Position numbers and translations under genes: made by a program
In this document: in pieces, positions 42,432 to 51,672 of the stretch
How positions within the stretch are numbered: the stretch's first letter is position 1
Layout of the letters: every line of letters begins with the position of its first letter
Notes under the pieces: model-generated
Database searches by the model: none
What the model saw: the letters and a program-made list of their open reading frames with translations, nothing else
Told to the model about the DNA's origin: nothing
Assembly (NCBI GenBank): GCA_018660685.1
Contig: JABJJW010000018.1
Coordinates: 1-64,000, forward strand
Length of the DNA: 64,000 nt
DNA from: Flavobacteriales bacterium
Lineage (GTDB): Bacteria; Bacteroidota; Bacteroidia; Flavobacteriales_G; Salibacteraceae
Reading direction: 5' to 3'

Positions 42432-43755
42432 AACCTTATTCGCCACTCTTCTGGTATTAATTTCTTGTGCAGGTATATCTCAAACTAGCACACTGTCTCC
42501 GTATTCATTATTTGGTCTAGGCGATGCACCAGCAAGCTCCCTGAGTTCTCAGGCTGGAATGGGGCACACGAACCTCGGGGTTCTCAGCACAACCAACATC
42601 AACTTCGCCAATCCTGCAACCCAGACATTCGTCAACAGACCTACTTTCTCATTCGATTTGAGAAATGAATTCCTCAGCCTAAATGATGGCATTCGTTCTC
42701 AGTCTAATAGCCTTTTCGCAATTGACAACCTAAGTTTTGGGTTTCCATTGATCAATAACTTTAAGAAGAAAAGAAAAGCTGCTCTAAGTTTCGGTCTTCA
42801 GCCGAGAACTCGGCAGGGTTATGATGTGGTAACATCTCAATCTTTAGCAGATATAGGGAATGTAGACTATTACTTCTACGGCTCTGGCGGCTTGAATAAT
42901 GTAAACCTCAGCGCCGCTTTCGACTTAATCGCAGATAGCGGCAGAGTGCATACATTATCTATCGGCGTTACAGCTTCCTACGTGTTTGGAAAACTTGCTC
43001 GTAACAGAGCCACCGTCGTTGACTCAAATGCTGGTGCAAGCGATATTTTCAGAACAGAAGCATTAGAACTCAGTGACATTGACTATCGATTAGGGCTGCT
43101 GTATTCTCAGAGACTATTCTTTAAAAAAGGGACTGATGATGAAAAAAATGGTAGTATTTCGATCGGAGCATACATCAAACCACAAGCGTCTCTACGGACC
43201 TTTTCGAAGTCATACGCAATCACATTTTTAGGCCCTTATTATGACCCGTATGCCATAGATACTCTCGACAAATCAAGTGGAGAAAGCACAACGGAATTAC
43301 CATTAAGCTATGGCGCTGGCGCCAGTTTCAGGTACGCAAGCCAATGGACATTTGCTGTGGATTTCTCATCAACAGCCTGGTCTAGCTTAGTGGTCAACGG
43401 AGGCACGGCAGGCTTGAACGATGAAACGAGATTTTCAGCGGGGGTTGAATACATTCCTGATTATACGGCTGTGAAAAAGGTTTTCAAAATAATAAGATAT
43501 CGCACTGGATTCAGTTTTGAGCAGACCAGAGTTAACATAAATGGCTCACAGCCAACTAAGTTGGGTATCCATGGTGGCTTCGGAATACCGATAATTGCAT
43601 CTCGTTCATCGAGCTTGTTAAATTTTGGCACCGAATATGCAATTAGAGGAGGCAGCGGATTACCCCTGTCAGAGCGGTTTTGGAATATTCACATTGGAAT
43701 GACAATTACGCCGAATCAATTTGACAGATGGTTCCAAAAAAGGAAATACGACTAA
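42424..43755 (+). CDS. Outer-membrane beta-barrel protein, function unknown
   Basis: A 443-residue protein with a signal peptide (MLRTLFATLLVLISCAGISQ) and barrel-like alternation throughout: YSLFGLGDAPASSLSSQAGM at the front (as in FadL/PorV-like barrels), then RKAALSFGLQPRTRQGYDVV, YFYGSGGLNNVNLSAAFDL and WTFAVDFSSTAWSSLVVN. It ends FWNIHIGMTITPNQFDRWF, an aromatic terminal strand. Position between coaX and lptC is shared in many Bacteroidota, by my recollection. Function in envelope biogenesis is only inferred. Confidence 0.7.
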   Translation: MLRTLFATLLVLISCAGISQTSTLSPYSLFGLGDAPASSLSSQAGMGHTNLGVLSTTNINFANPATQTFVNRPTFSFDLRNEFLSLNDGIRSQSNSLFAIDNLSFGFPLINNFKKKRKAALSFGLQPRTRQGYDVVTSQSLADIGNVDYYFYGSGGLNNVNLSAAFDLIADSGRVHTLSIGVTASYVFGKLARNRATVVDSNAGASDIFRTEALELSDIDYRLGLLYSQRLFFKKGTDDEKNGSISIGAYIKPQASLRTFSKSYAITFLGPYYDPYAIDTLDKSSGESTTELPLSYGAGASFRYASQWTFAVDFSSTAWSSLVVNGGTAGLNDETRFSAGVEYIPDYTAVKKVFKIIRYRTGFSFEQTRVNINGSQPTKLGIHGGFGIPIIASRSSSLLNFGTEYAIRGGSGLPLSERFWNIHIGMTITPNQFDRWFQKRKYD

Positions 43756-43769
43756 CGAACAAGGAGAGT

Positions 43770-45089
43770 ATGAAAAGGATATTGTTGGTATTGGTAATTG
43801 TGGGGTTCGGAATTTCGAGTTCAAATGCACAAATAAGGACTTACACAAGCAATGCTGAGGATAGCATGGCTTGCCTTCAAAACCTCAGTTTATACATTGA
43901 GTTTTTCAAACAAAAAAACTACCCTGATGCGGTACGAGGATGGAGAAAAGCCTCAGTGATGTGCCCAAAAACGAGCGAATCAATCTGGGTCAACGGTGTT
44001 AAGATCTACCAGAACTTAATTAAGGCTGAGGAAGACAAAGCAAAAAAAGCGGCCTTGATCGACACATTGTTTCAAGTGTATGATGAGCGAATTATCCATT
44101 TCCCAGTGAAAGAAGGCTATGTGTTAGGTCGAAAAGGCGCAGACCTGATGAAATACAAAAAATCTGAGCCAGAACTTGCTTTTGAATCCCTTATGAAGTC
44201 CCTCGAAATTCAAGGAAAAAAAATGGAGCCAGGGGCCATCATATTCTTGTACAAGTCTGCTTACGATCAACTCAAGCATGACAAGATTGAAAAGACTGTT
44301 TTATTTGATCTATATCCAAGGTTGAGTGACATCGCTGATTACAACAGGAAAAATCAGAAAAACGAAAAGCTAGTTGAAGCGTACAAAAAAGCACAAGAAA
44401 ACGTAGACAAGATGTTCAGTACGGTTGCTGAGTGCCCAGATTTAGTGGAAATTTATGGTGCAAGAATTGAAAGCACTCCAAATGACGAAGACCTTCTGAG
44501 ACAGATTTTAAAAGTCTTTGACAAGAGAGATTGTACCGATGAAGCAGTTTATCAAGAAGCGGCTAAGAACCTATATGCAATCGACCCTAGCCCTGAAGCT
44601 GCTTATGCGATTGCAAATGGAGATGCTAAAAAAGGAAATCTAAGTGCAGCTCTTGAGTATTACACTAAAACGTTTACTCAGACGGAGGATGTTGAGTTGA
44701 AAACGAAAGCATTGACCGCGGCAGCCAAAACTGCTCTTGCCAGTGGCAGCTTTATCAAGGCAAAATCTTTAGCCCTCGAACTTTTAAAGCTCAATGGCTC
44801 AAACGGGGAAGCATACATTATTATCGGTGATGCTTACGCTGAAGGGGGAAAAGGCTGTGGTGACAACGATTGTACAAACCGTGCTGCATATTGGGCCGCA
44901 GTTGACAAGTATGCAAAAGCAAAAGCTGTTGATGGATCAGTAGCGAGTCAAGCTCAACAAAAAATCAACGCTTACACCGCGCAATTCCCAAAAAAGGAAG
45001 ATTGCTTCTTCCATGGGCTCACCGAAGGCGGAAGTTATACTTTAGATTGCTGGATCGGAGAGACCACAACCATCCGGGTTCGGGAATAA
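43770..45089 (+). CDS. Periplasmic TPR-repeat protein
   Basis: The ATG at 43770 is preceded by AAGGAG (43761-43766), a strong ribosome-binding site that decides the start over an in-frame ATG upstream. It gives 439 residues with signal peptide MKRILLVLVIVGFGISSSNA. The mature protein is alpha-helical with TPR-like units (FKQKNYPDAVRGWRKASVMC, NGDAKKGNLSAALEYYTKTF, SFIKAKSLALELLKLNGSNG), and a CGDNDCTNRAAYWAA cysteine loop near the end. Probably a periplasmic scaffold for the envelope cluster. Its stop and the lptC ATG are contiguous. Confidence 0.82.
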   Translation: MKRILLVLVIVGFGISSSNAQIRTYTSNAEDSMACLQNLSLYIEFFKQKNYPDAVRGWRKASVMCPKTSESIWVNGVKIYQNLIKAEEDKAKKAALIDTLFQVYDERIIHFPVKEGYVLGRKGADLMKYKKSEPELAFESLMKSLEIQGKKMEPGAIIFLYKSAYDQLKHDKIEKTVLFDLYPRLSDIADYNRKNQKNEKLVEAYKKAQENVDKMFSTVAECPDLVEIYGARIESTPNDEDLLRQILKVFDKRDCTDEAVYQEAAKNLYAIDPSPEAAYAIANGDAKKGNLSAALEYYTKTFTQTEDVELKTKALTAAAKTALASGSFIKAKSLALELLKLNGSNGEAYIIIGDAYAEGGKGCGDNDCTNRAAYWAAVDKYAKAKAVDGSVASQAQQKINAYTAQFPKKEDCFFHGLTEGGSYTLDCWIGETTTIRVRE

Positions 45090-45665
45090 ATGACACCCAC
45101 AACAAGAAAATATCTGAGCATCCCAATCATTTTAATGGTTGGGATGTTTGTTTTTAGTTGCCAGAATGATTTGGAAGAAATCAATCGGGTTACTGAAAGC
45201 GTCGACCTTCCAGTACAGACAATTCGCAATGCTCGAATAAGCTATTCGGATTCTGGCCATATTCAATTTCTGATTGAAGCCGCGCAAGTTGACCGGTATC
45301 CTGGGGAAGAACCAAGAGATGAATTTTCAGGAGGGTTTAAGGTAACATCCTACAATTTCGATGGTGAGATTGAATCTGAGATTACCGCTGAGGAAGCTAC
45401 CAACTATCCAGAAAAACACCACATGATTGCCCGAGATTCTGTCATGCTCAAAGACAAGGAGGGTAAAATCCTTCAGACAGAATTGCTTACTTGGGATGAA
45501 GAGACGGATAGAATATTCACAGATAAATTTGTCAAGATCACAACGCCTACTGAGATTTTATATGGCGACGGGCTTGAAGCAAATCAAGACTTTACGCGGT
45601 ATGAGATTAAGAATATTAAGGGCCGCATCAAGATCGAAGACGGAGAAAAACAGAACGAAGAATGA
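45090..45665 (+). CDS. lptC: LPS export periplasmic protein LptC
   Basis: A 191-residue protein with a hydrophobic N-terminus and lipobox-like Cys (LMVGMFVFSCQND), followed by the beta-jellyroll of LptC: IRNARISYSDSGHIQFLIEA, FKVTSYNFDGEIESEITAEE, MIARDSVMLKDKEGKILQTE and ILYGDGLEANQDFTRYEI. LptC joins LptB2FG in the inner membrane and hands lipopolysaccharide to LptA. It overlaps the next small gene by 4 bp, and its position in this cluster supports the call. Confidence 0.88.
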   Translation: MTPTTRKYLSIPIILMVGMFVFSCQNDLEEINRVTESVDLPVQTIRNARISYSDSGHIQFLIEAAQVDRYPGEEPRDEFSGGFKVTSYNFDGEIESEITAEEATNYPEKHHMIARDSVMLKDKEGKILQTELLTWDEETDRIFTDKFVKITTPTEILYGDGLEANQDFTRYEIKNIKGRIKIEDGEKQNEE

Positions 45666-45874
45666 ATAAGTATCACAAGATCAGCGAGAAGGTTTGGCTC
45701 GTCATTGCCGTCCTAACTTTTGTTTTTGCTGTTTATAAAATTGGACAGGTTGGGATTTCAGACGCCCTCGTCTACCTAGTGATGGCAGGCGCCGCAGCGA
45801 CAATGTACACTCTGCGTTACTACTCTAGAAAGCGCTTGGAAAAACACCGGGATAACGACAATGAAATTGGCTAA
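45662..45874 (+). CDS. Small membrane protein, 70 residues
   Basis: A 70-residue protein with two hydrophobic helices (VWLVIAVLTFVFAVYKIGQ and ALVYLVMAGAAATMYTLRYY) and a very polar end (RLEKHRDNDNEIG). It overlaps lptC by 4 bp and is followed 20 bp later by the CNNM/CorC gene, so it belongs to the same operon. Unknown function; likely an inner-membrane accessory of the envelope cluster. Confidence 0.75.
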   Translation: MNKYHKISEKVWLVIAVLTFVFAVYKIGQVGISDALVYLVMAGAAATMYTLRYYSRKRLEKHRDNDNEIG

Positions 45875-45894
45875 TTTTGATTGACTAGCACCCG

Positions 45895-47181
45895 ATGGAC
45901 GACCCCAGTTTTCTCCTCATTCTGCTTTCCATTCTAGGAGCACTCGTGCTCTCAGCTTTTTTTAGCGGCCTCGAAATTGCTTTTGTTTCTTCAAACAAAT
46001 TGAAGATCGAACTGGACAAAAAACAAAACATCCTACCTGCGAGGATCTATTCCTACTTTCTTAAGCATCAATCCAAATTCATCAGTACGCTTCTTTTAGG
46101 GAACAATATTGCCTTGGTAGTTTACGGTATCCTGATGGCAGTCATTCTGGAAAACCCCATTCGAAGCTCGCTCTCATTTTTGCCGGAAACAGGTTTTGTT
46201 GAAGTTCTCGTTCTCTTCATTCAAACCATTATTTCTACGCTCATCATTTTAGTGTTTGCTGAGTTTTTGCCCAAGGTTATTTTCAGGATCAATCCAAACA
46301 GAAAGCTTGAGCTTTTCACAGTCCCTGTCTTACTTCTCTGTGCACCATTATTTGTGGTTGTGCTTATCATTTTCACCATGATTGCATACCTCTTGAAGAT
46401 ATTCAAAATTTCATTTGAGGAGAGCGAATACACTTTCGGAAAGATTGATCTCGACCACTATGTTAAGGAAGCTGCTTCGGGGACTTCAGAAGAACAAGAG
46501 TTGGAAAATGAGCTCCAAATCTTCCAAAACGCACTGGAGTTTAACAATATCAAGGCCCGGGAATGCATGGTCCCCAGAAATGAAATTGAAGCCCACAACC
46601 TCTACGACTCAATCGACGAAATCACAAGGACATTCGTGAAAACTGGGTACTCAAAAATCTTAATTTACAAGGAGAACATTGACAATGTGATTGGCTACGT
46701 CCACTCTTTCGAACTCTTCAAAAAGCCGGGAGCCTTAAAGAATATCCTCCGTCCGTTAGCCATCATTCCTGAAACAACTACCGCCGATAAAGTCTTGAAA
46801 ACGTTAATTCAACAAAAGAAAAATGTAGCGTTGGTGGTCGATGAATATGGCGGAACCTCTGGAATGCTTACCCTCGAAGATATAGTCGAGGAAATTTTTG
46901 GCGAGATCGAAGACGAGCACGACTCAGAAGAGCTGGTCGAGAAGAAACTAGATGACAAATCGTATCAATTTAGCGCGAGACTCGAAATTGACTACCTCAA
47001 TGAAGAGTATGATCTAGAGCTTCCTGAAAGTGAAGAATACGAAACTCTTGCTGGCTTGATTATCGAGCTAAATGAAGACATTCCTGCTGAGAGGGATGCC
47101 ATACTTGTGGCCGGTTACAACATTGAGATTACCAAGGTAAGCGAAAACAAAATCGAAGAGGTTATTCTACGGCCCTCTTAA
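45895..47181 (+). CDS. CNNM/CorC-type membrane protein (DUF21-CBS-CorC)
   Basis: A 428-residue protein: DUF21 region with about four helices (1-190, including FFSGLEIAFVSSNKLKIELD), two CBS domains (about 210-330, RECMVPRNEIEAHNLYDSID and VALVVDEYGGTSGMLTLED) and a CorC/HlyC C-terminal domain (ARLEIDYLNEEYDLELPESE). Members export Mg2+ or Co2+, and the Bacteroidota paralogue GldE is a gliding/T9SS factor. It could be GldE or a general CNNM exporter; no gldD is beside it, so I keep the wider name. Confidence 0.9.
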   Translation: MDDPSFLLILLSILGALVLSAFFSGLEIAFVSSNKLKIELDKKQNILPARIYSYFLKHQSKFISTLLLGNNIALVVYGILMAVILENPIRSSLSFLPETGFVEVLVLFIQTIISTLIILVFAEFLPKVIFRINPNRKLELFTVPVLLLCAPLFVVVLIIFTMIAYLLKIFKISFEESEYTFGKIDLDHYVKEAASGTSEEQELENELQIFQNALEFNNIKARECMVPRNEIEAHNLYDSIDEITRTFVKTGYSKILIYKENIDNVIGYVHSFELFKKPGALKNILRPLAIIPETTTADKVLKTLIQQKKNVALVVDEYGGTSGMLTLEDIVEEIFGEIEDEHDSEELVEKKLDDKSYQFSARLEIDYLNEEYDLELPESEEYETLAGLIIELNEDIPAERDAILVAGYNIEITKVSENKIEEVILRPS

Positions 47182-47252
47182 ACTGGAAATTAGCCGCATT
47201 TATTTCGATTCAAACTGTATTTTCGCGTCCCATTTGTAAAAGCTAGTATTAG

Positions 47253-49376
47253 ATGGCAGCTATTGGAACTATTAGGAAGCAATCAGGATTGCTTATTGTG
47301 TTAATTGGTATGGCGATGGTGCTATTCCTCTTGGGTGACTTCTTCAGCCAAGGAACCAACTTTTTAACTGGAGAGAGTCAGGATGTTGGAGTGATTGGCG
47401 GTGACGCCATTTCCTTGCAGGATTTTGAGATTCGAGTCCAGGAATCAATTGATCAACAATACGGTGCAGAAGGCGCGAATGAGGAAGCACGCAAAACCCT
47501 TCGTACACGCGTTTGGCAACAAATGATCATGGAGCGGACGCTTGAACCTGAATACAACCAGCTCGGGCTATCTGTTAGCGCTGATGAGCTTCTTGACAAT
47601 GTAAAGAACATTCAACCTGGATCCATCCTTTATCAATATTTCACAGATCCTCAGTCAGGACAGGTAATTGAACAATTCAGAGACCCTCAAACTGGTGGTT
47701 TGAACTCAGCCAGAGTTTTACAAGCAATTCAGAATCTGATCAACAGCGAAAATGCACGAGATTGGTTGCCTATCGAAAATGCAATTAAGCAGGACGTACT
47801 TCAAAGCAAGTACATCAGCTTGTTATCCAAAGGCCTAATTATTTCGGGTGTTGAGGCTGATCAAATTTTTGAGGAACGCCAGAGAGTTGTTTCAGTGAGC
47901 TATGTTGTCAAGGAATATTCAGCAATTGATGATTCTGAAATTGACGTTACTGAAGCGGACTATCAATCGTATTTTAATGAGCACTCAGAAGAAGCTCGTT
48001 TCGCAGTCGAAGAAGAGGCGAGAACAGTTCGAATTGTTGAATTTGCCGTAAACGCCACTGAAGAAGATATTGAAGAAATTAGATTAGAGTTAGATGATCT
48101 CCGTGAGGATTTCGCCAACGATTCAAACGACACTGCATTTGTCGCGGAAAATTCTGAAACTCCAGTTGAAGGAGCAATCGTTTACGTTCCTGTGGATATT
48201 GTAGATCCAGTGATTCGCGATTCTGTTGTAAATGGTGAGGTCGGTGAAGTCCACGGTCCATACCTAAGCTTGGGGCGGTACTTCCTGACAAAACTTCTTG
48301 ACACAAAGGCGACTCCAGACTCTGTAAAGGCAAGTCACATTCTCTTGACAACTGAAGAAGGTGACACAGCAGGAATCGAATTAGCGAAGGCCAAACTTGA
48401 CTCCATTAAGACCGTTGCTCAGCGATCAAGAAATTTTGCTGATTTAGCAACTGAGTTCAGCGAAGATTTCGGTTCGGCTCAAAAGGGTGGCGATTTGGAT
48501 TGGTTCACAAAAGGAAGAATGGTGCCCGAATTTGAAGCGGCCAGTTTTGATGGGAAAGTTGGAGACATGCCAATCGTCGTATCTCAATTTGGTGTTCACT
48601 TGATATATATCACGGAACAAACTGAGGCTAAGATGAACTACCTTCTGGCAAACGTAGATCGCACCATCGAACCTTCAAAGTCGACGTCCGATGAGATGTA
48701 CAAGGGAGCAAGCAAGTTCTCGATCGAACATAATACCATGGACAAGTTCACAACGGCTGAAGGCGTTGATGTGAAAGCTCCATCCACAATCATTTTCAGT
48801 GATGAAGGGCTTCGAGGTTATACGAACTCAAGCGATATTAAACGCTGGATTTTTGAGGCCAGCGCCGGTGATATTTCAAGTCCATTTGAGAACGGTAATC
48901 GATTTCTGGTTCTCGCTCTTGAAGACATTTCTGAAAAAGGCAAAATGACTCTCGAATCTGCCAAAGGGTTAATTGAGCAGGATGTAATGAATGCCTTAAA
49001 GGCTGAGCGAATCCTCAGTGAGCTGGCCGATGTTACTTCTCTAGACGACGCAGCTTCAAAGTTTGAATCTCAACTACAGAAAATCGAAACATTGAGTTTT
49101 GCAGATGGTGCAATGAGTGGCGGTTTAGGAAGAGAAACTGAATTTATTGGAACGATCTTCTCAACCGAATCTGGATTTATTTCGAAGCCAGTTGTTGGAA
49201 ACAGAGGAGTGTTTGTGGCTCGCGTTGACAATATCATTGATGCTCCAGCTGAACGAGATCTCACGACAGTCAAGCGAGAGGAATCAGCTAACATGTCGAG
49301 CCGGGTGAATGGGCAGTTTTTCAAGGCCCTTCAGGATGAGTATGGCGTTGAAGATAATCGGGCACGATTCTATTAA
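47253..49376 (+). CDS. Membrane-anchored peptidyl-prolyl isomerase (PpiD/SurA-like)
   Basis: A 707-residue periplasmic chaperone. The N-terminus (LLIVLIGMAMVLFLLGDFFS) is a signal anchor, then a SurA_N-type helical region and a parvulin domain at about residues 350-450 (ASHILLTTEEG, GGDLDWFTKGRMVPEFE, SQFGVHLIYI). The C-terminal half resembles the SurA/PpiD chaperone arm. It would help outer-membrane and secreted proteins fold. It closes the coaX-lptC cluster and sits just upstream of the surface operon. Confidence 0.9.
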   Translation: MAAIGTIRKQSGLLIVLIGMAMVLFLLGDFFSQGTNFLTGESQDVGVIGGDAISLQDFEIRVQESIDQQYGAEGANEEARKTLRTRVWQQMIMERTLEPEYNQLGLSVSADELLDNVKNIQPGSILYQYFTDPQSGQVIEQFRDPQTGGLNSARVLQAIQNLINSENARDWLPIENAIKQDVLQSKYISLLSKGLIISGVEADQIFEERQRVVSVSYVVKEYSAIDDSEIDVTEADYQSYFNEHSEEARFAVEEEARTVRIVEFAVNATEEDIEEIRLELDDLREDFANDSNDTAFVAENSETPVEGAIVYVPVDIVDPVIRDSVVNGEVGEVHGPYLSLGRYFLTKLLDTKATPDSVKASHILLTTEEGDTAGIELAKAKLDSIKTVAQRSRNFADLATEFSEDFGSAQKGGDLDWFTKGRMVPEFEAASFDGKVGDMPIVVSQFGVHLIYITEQTEAKMNYLLANVDRTIEPSKSTSDEMYKGASKFSIEHNTMDKFTTAEGVDVKAPSTIIFSDEGLRGYTNSSDIKRWIFEASAGDISSPFENGNRFLVLALEDISEKGKMTLESAKGLIEQDVMNALKAERILSELADVTSLDDAASKFESQLQKIETLSFADGAMSGGLGRETEFIGTIFSTESGFISKPVVGNRGVFVARVDNIIDAPAERDLTTVKREESANMSSRVNGQFFKALQDEYGVEDNRARFY

Positions 49377-49418
49377 TCTCACCTTCTTTTTTATTCCTCT
49401 CTTTTTAACGGTAAAATA

Positions 49419-49449
49419 ACCCGAATTCGGGTGCCGAAATTTACATTTG
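49419..49449 (+). promoter_or_regulatory. Promoter with palindromic operator of the surface operon
   Basis: ACCCGAATTCGGGT (49419-49432) is a perfect 14-bp palindrome placed 9 bp before TACATTTG (49442-49449), a Bacteroidota -7 element. Transcription would start about 7 bp later, practically at the ATG at 49457, giving an mRNA with little or no leader. No TTG-type -33 element is seen; the palindrome occupies that place and may bind an activator or repressor. Confidence 0.6.
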
Positions 49450-49456
49450 ACATCCC

Positions 49457-51652
49457 ATGATCCGCTGGTTCATAATAACGGTTTGTATAATCTGGATTGC
49501 TCCAGTATTTGCTCAAGAATCATTCGACGAAAAGCAGACCTCTGTTTCGAATGTCAGGATGACAATCAACAATGTTGGCACTTTTGGGAATGCGTTCAGA
49601 GGAAGCTACGATGTGCTTGGGTATTCATCGGCAGAATTTCCTGCAAATACGGGTATTGAACATTTATTCGAAGGTGGAATTTGGGTTGGTGGCAAGGTGA
49701 ATGGTTCCTTGATCGCAGTTTCAACTGCTGCATATGATCAAACTGCAGGTTACAGTGCCGGCCGAGCAGGATATGAATTTACTGCTGAAATCGGAGGTCA
49801 ATTCATCGAACGTTCATCCCTCATCGACAATCCAAGTTATTCTGTAGAAGCAGTTTCTCATCAGGATTTCATAGGAGACTTCAGTGATAGAAACGTCCTA
49901 GTTCCGGGGACTCAAATCCAAATCTCAAATCATGACAATCCGATGGAAATTGACATCCATATGGAGTCATATAATTGGAACTATGCCTTCAGTGACTTCA
50001 TGCTCATCTGTAATTACGAGTTGACCAACACTGGCAACAACACGCTCAATGATGTATTCATTGGGATGTGGTCAAATGAAGTGGTAAGAAACACGAACAT
50101 CACCCCAGCAGGTCAAGGAGGAAGCGCATTTTATGATAAAGGCGGGAATGGATTTATTGACTCCCTCGGACTGGCGTACTGTTATGATGCCACAGGTGAT
50201 GAAGGATTCACCGATAGCTATGTCGGACACAAATTTTTAGGCGCTGAAGACAACAGCGGATTTCATCATCCTTCTCTAGACACGGCATTCAAAATGAACT
50301 ACCAAACATGGCAATTCAACTCCGTTGGGCAGCCGGTCTTTTTCTTTCCAAATAGTGAACTTCAGCGTTACACCAAAATGGAGGATGGGCTCAACCAATG
50401 GCCATGTTGGACTGAAACTGGATCGCTTGATCCTCGATGCGGTCAGTTTCAATCTCAGACGATTCAGGAAGTAATCAATCAATCTGGAAATCGAAGCGAC
50501 CTTGTTTCTGTGGGACCATTTAAATCCATCGAACCAGGTGAAACCATTCAATTTGCTTGGGCCTGGGTTTTCGCCAAGAAGAATGAAGATGGAAATCCGA
50601 ATTCGGATAATAATGTTGTTCAACGAGCCAATTTGTTGGAAAATGCCCTCTGGGCGCAGACGGCGTATAATGGAGAAGATGCCAACTTCAATGGAGAGTT
50701 AGATGAAGGCGAAGACGCGGATGGCGATGGTGAAATCACCCGATTCATTCTCCCTACTCCACCAGACATTCCCAAGACAAAAGTCGTGGCAAGAAATGGC
50801 GGGCTCGACATGTATTGGTCTGATAATGCTGAAGCTTCTGTTGATCCCATTTCGCAGGAAATGGATTTTGAAGGATACAAGATTTACTTGACGAAACTGG
50901 GATTCGACGTCACCTCGGTTCAAGATCTTAGTTCAGATTTAAAGCTTGCAGCAACCTATGACGTTGAAGGAAACGGCCTCTTCTATGACACTGGGCTTCG
51001 AGCAATTCGCCTTGAAGAACCTGCCACTTTTGATGGGGACAGCATTATCTATGCTTACCGATATTCCATTGACAACCTTGTCAATGGATGGCAATACGTA
51101 ATCGCGCTTAGCGCCTTCGATCGAGGAGACGAAAGCAACAGTCTAGAGTCGTTAGAAAGCAGCTTCTTATCAAATTCATGGGCAGTGTTTCCAGGGACTG
51201 ATGTTAATGTGAAATTCGAGGAGTATGCCTCCCTCATTACTCCGTTGAAATCGGTGATCAACCAAGATCTGAAAGACAGCCTTGAACAATACCGACCATT
51301 CGCCTACCCAAATCCGTATTACAGCGGAGCTTCTTGGGAAGGAACCACCGCATTCGAGGAGGATCGAAAAATCACTTTTGCCAATCTGCCGAAGAGTTGT
51401 ACCATTCGAGTATTCACGCTGTCTGGAGATCTAATCAAAACAATTGATCATGACGACTCTTACGCTGGTGATGAAATCAGGTGGTATGAAACATTCTCAA
51501 ACCCGGAAAAAACTGTTTTCTCTGGATCTGAACACAGCTGGGACTTATTGAGTGATGCGGCTCAGATTATTGCACGAGGAACTTATATATTTTCAGTCGA
51601 AGACCATGAGTCCGGCAATCACTGGAAAGAACGCTTTGTAATCATAAAATAA
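49457..51652 (+). CDS. First gene of surface operon: large secreted protein, 'EHLFEGG' type
   Basis: A 731-residue protein with a signal peptide (MIRWFIITVCIIWIAPVFAQ). The mature start VSNVRMTINNVGTFGNAFRG leads into TGIEHLFEGGIWVGGKVNGS, a pattern I associate with secreted proteins of Bacteroidota and Ignavibacteria. An acidic DANFNGELDEGEDADGDGE stretch (about 415-433) looks like a dockerin/calcium-type loop. The C-terminal domain (YPNPYYSG ... LPKSCTIRVFTLSGDLIKTI ... RGTYIFSVEDHESGN) is a FlgD-like or variant T9SS sorting domain rather than the usual short type A. Surface or extracellular role inferred. Confidence 0.72.
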   Translation: MIRWFIITVCIIWIAPVFAQESFDEKQTSVSNVRMTINNVGTFGNAFRGSYDVLGYSSAEFPANTGIEHLFEGGIWVGGKVNGSLIAVSTAAYDQTAGYSAGRAGYEFTAEIGGQFIERSSLIDNPSYSVEAVSHQDFIGDFSDRNVLVPGTQIQISNHDNPMEIDIHMESYNWNYAFSDFMLICNYELTNTGNNTLNDVFIGMWSNEVVRNTNITPAGQGGSAFYDKGGNGFIDSLGLAYCYDATGDEGFTDSYVGHKFLGAEDNSGFHHPSLDTAFKMNYQTWQFNSVGQPVFFFPNSELQRYTKMEDGLNQWPCWTETGSLDPRCGQFQSQTIQEVINQSGNRSDLVSVGPFKSIEPGETIQFAWAWVFAKKNEDGNPNSDNNVVQRANLLENALWAQTAYNGEDANFNGELDEGEDADGDGEITRFILPTPPDIPKTKVVARNGGLDMYWSDNAEASVDPISQEMDFEGYKIYLTKLGFDVTSVQDLSSDLKLAATYDVEGNGLFYDTGLRAIRLEEPATFDGDSIIYAYRYSIDNLVNGWQYVIALSAFDRGDESNSLESLESSFLSNSWAVFPGTDVNVKFEEYASLITPLKSVINQDLKDSLEQYRPFAYPNPYYSGASWEGTTAFEEDRKITFANLPKSCTIRVFTLSGDLIKTIDHDDSYAGDEIRWYETFSNPEKTVFSGSEHSWDLLSDAAQIIARGTYIFSVEDHESGNHWKERFVIIK

Positions 51653-51672
51653 ACGGACATATCTTAACAATC

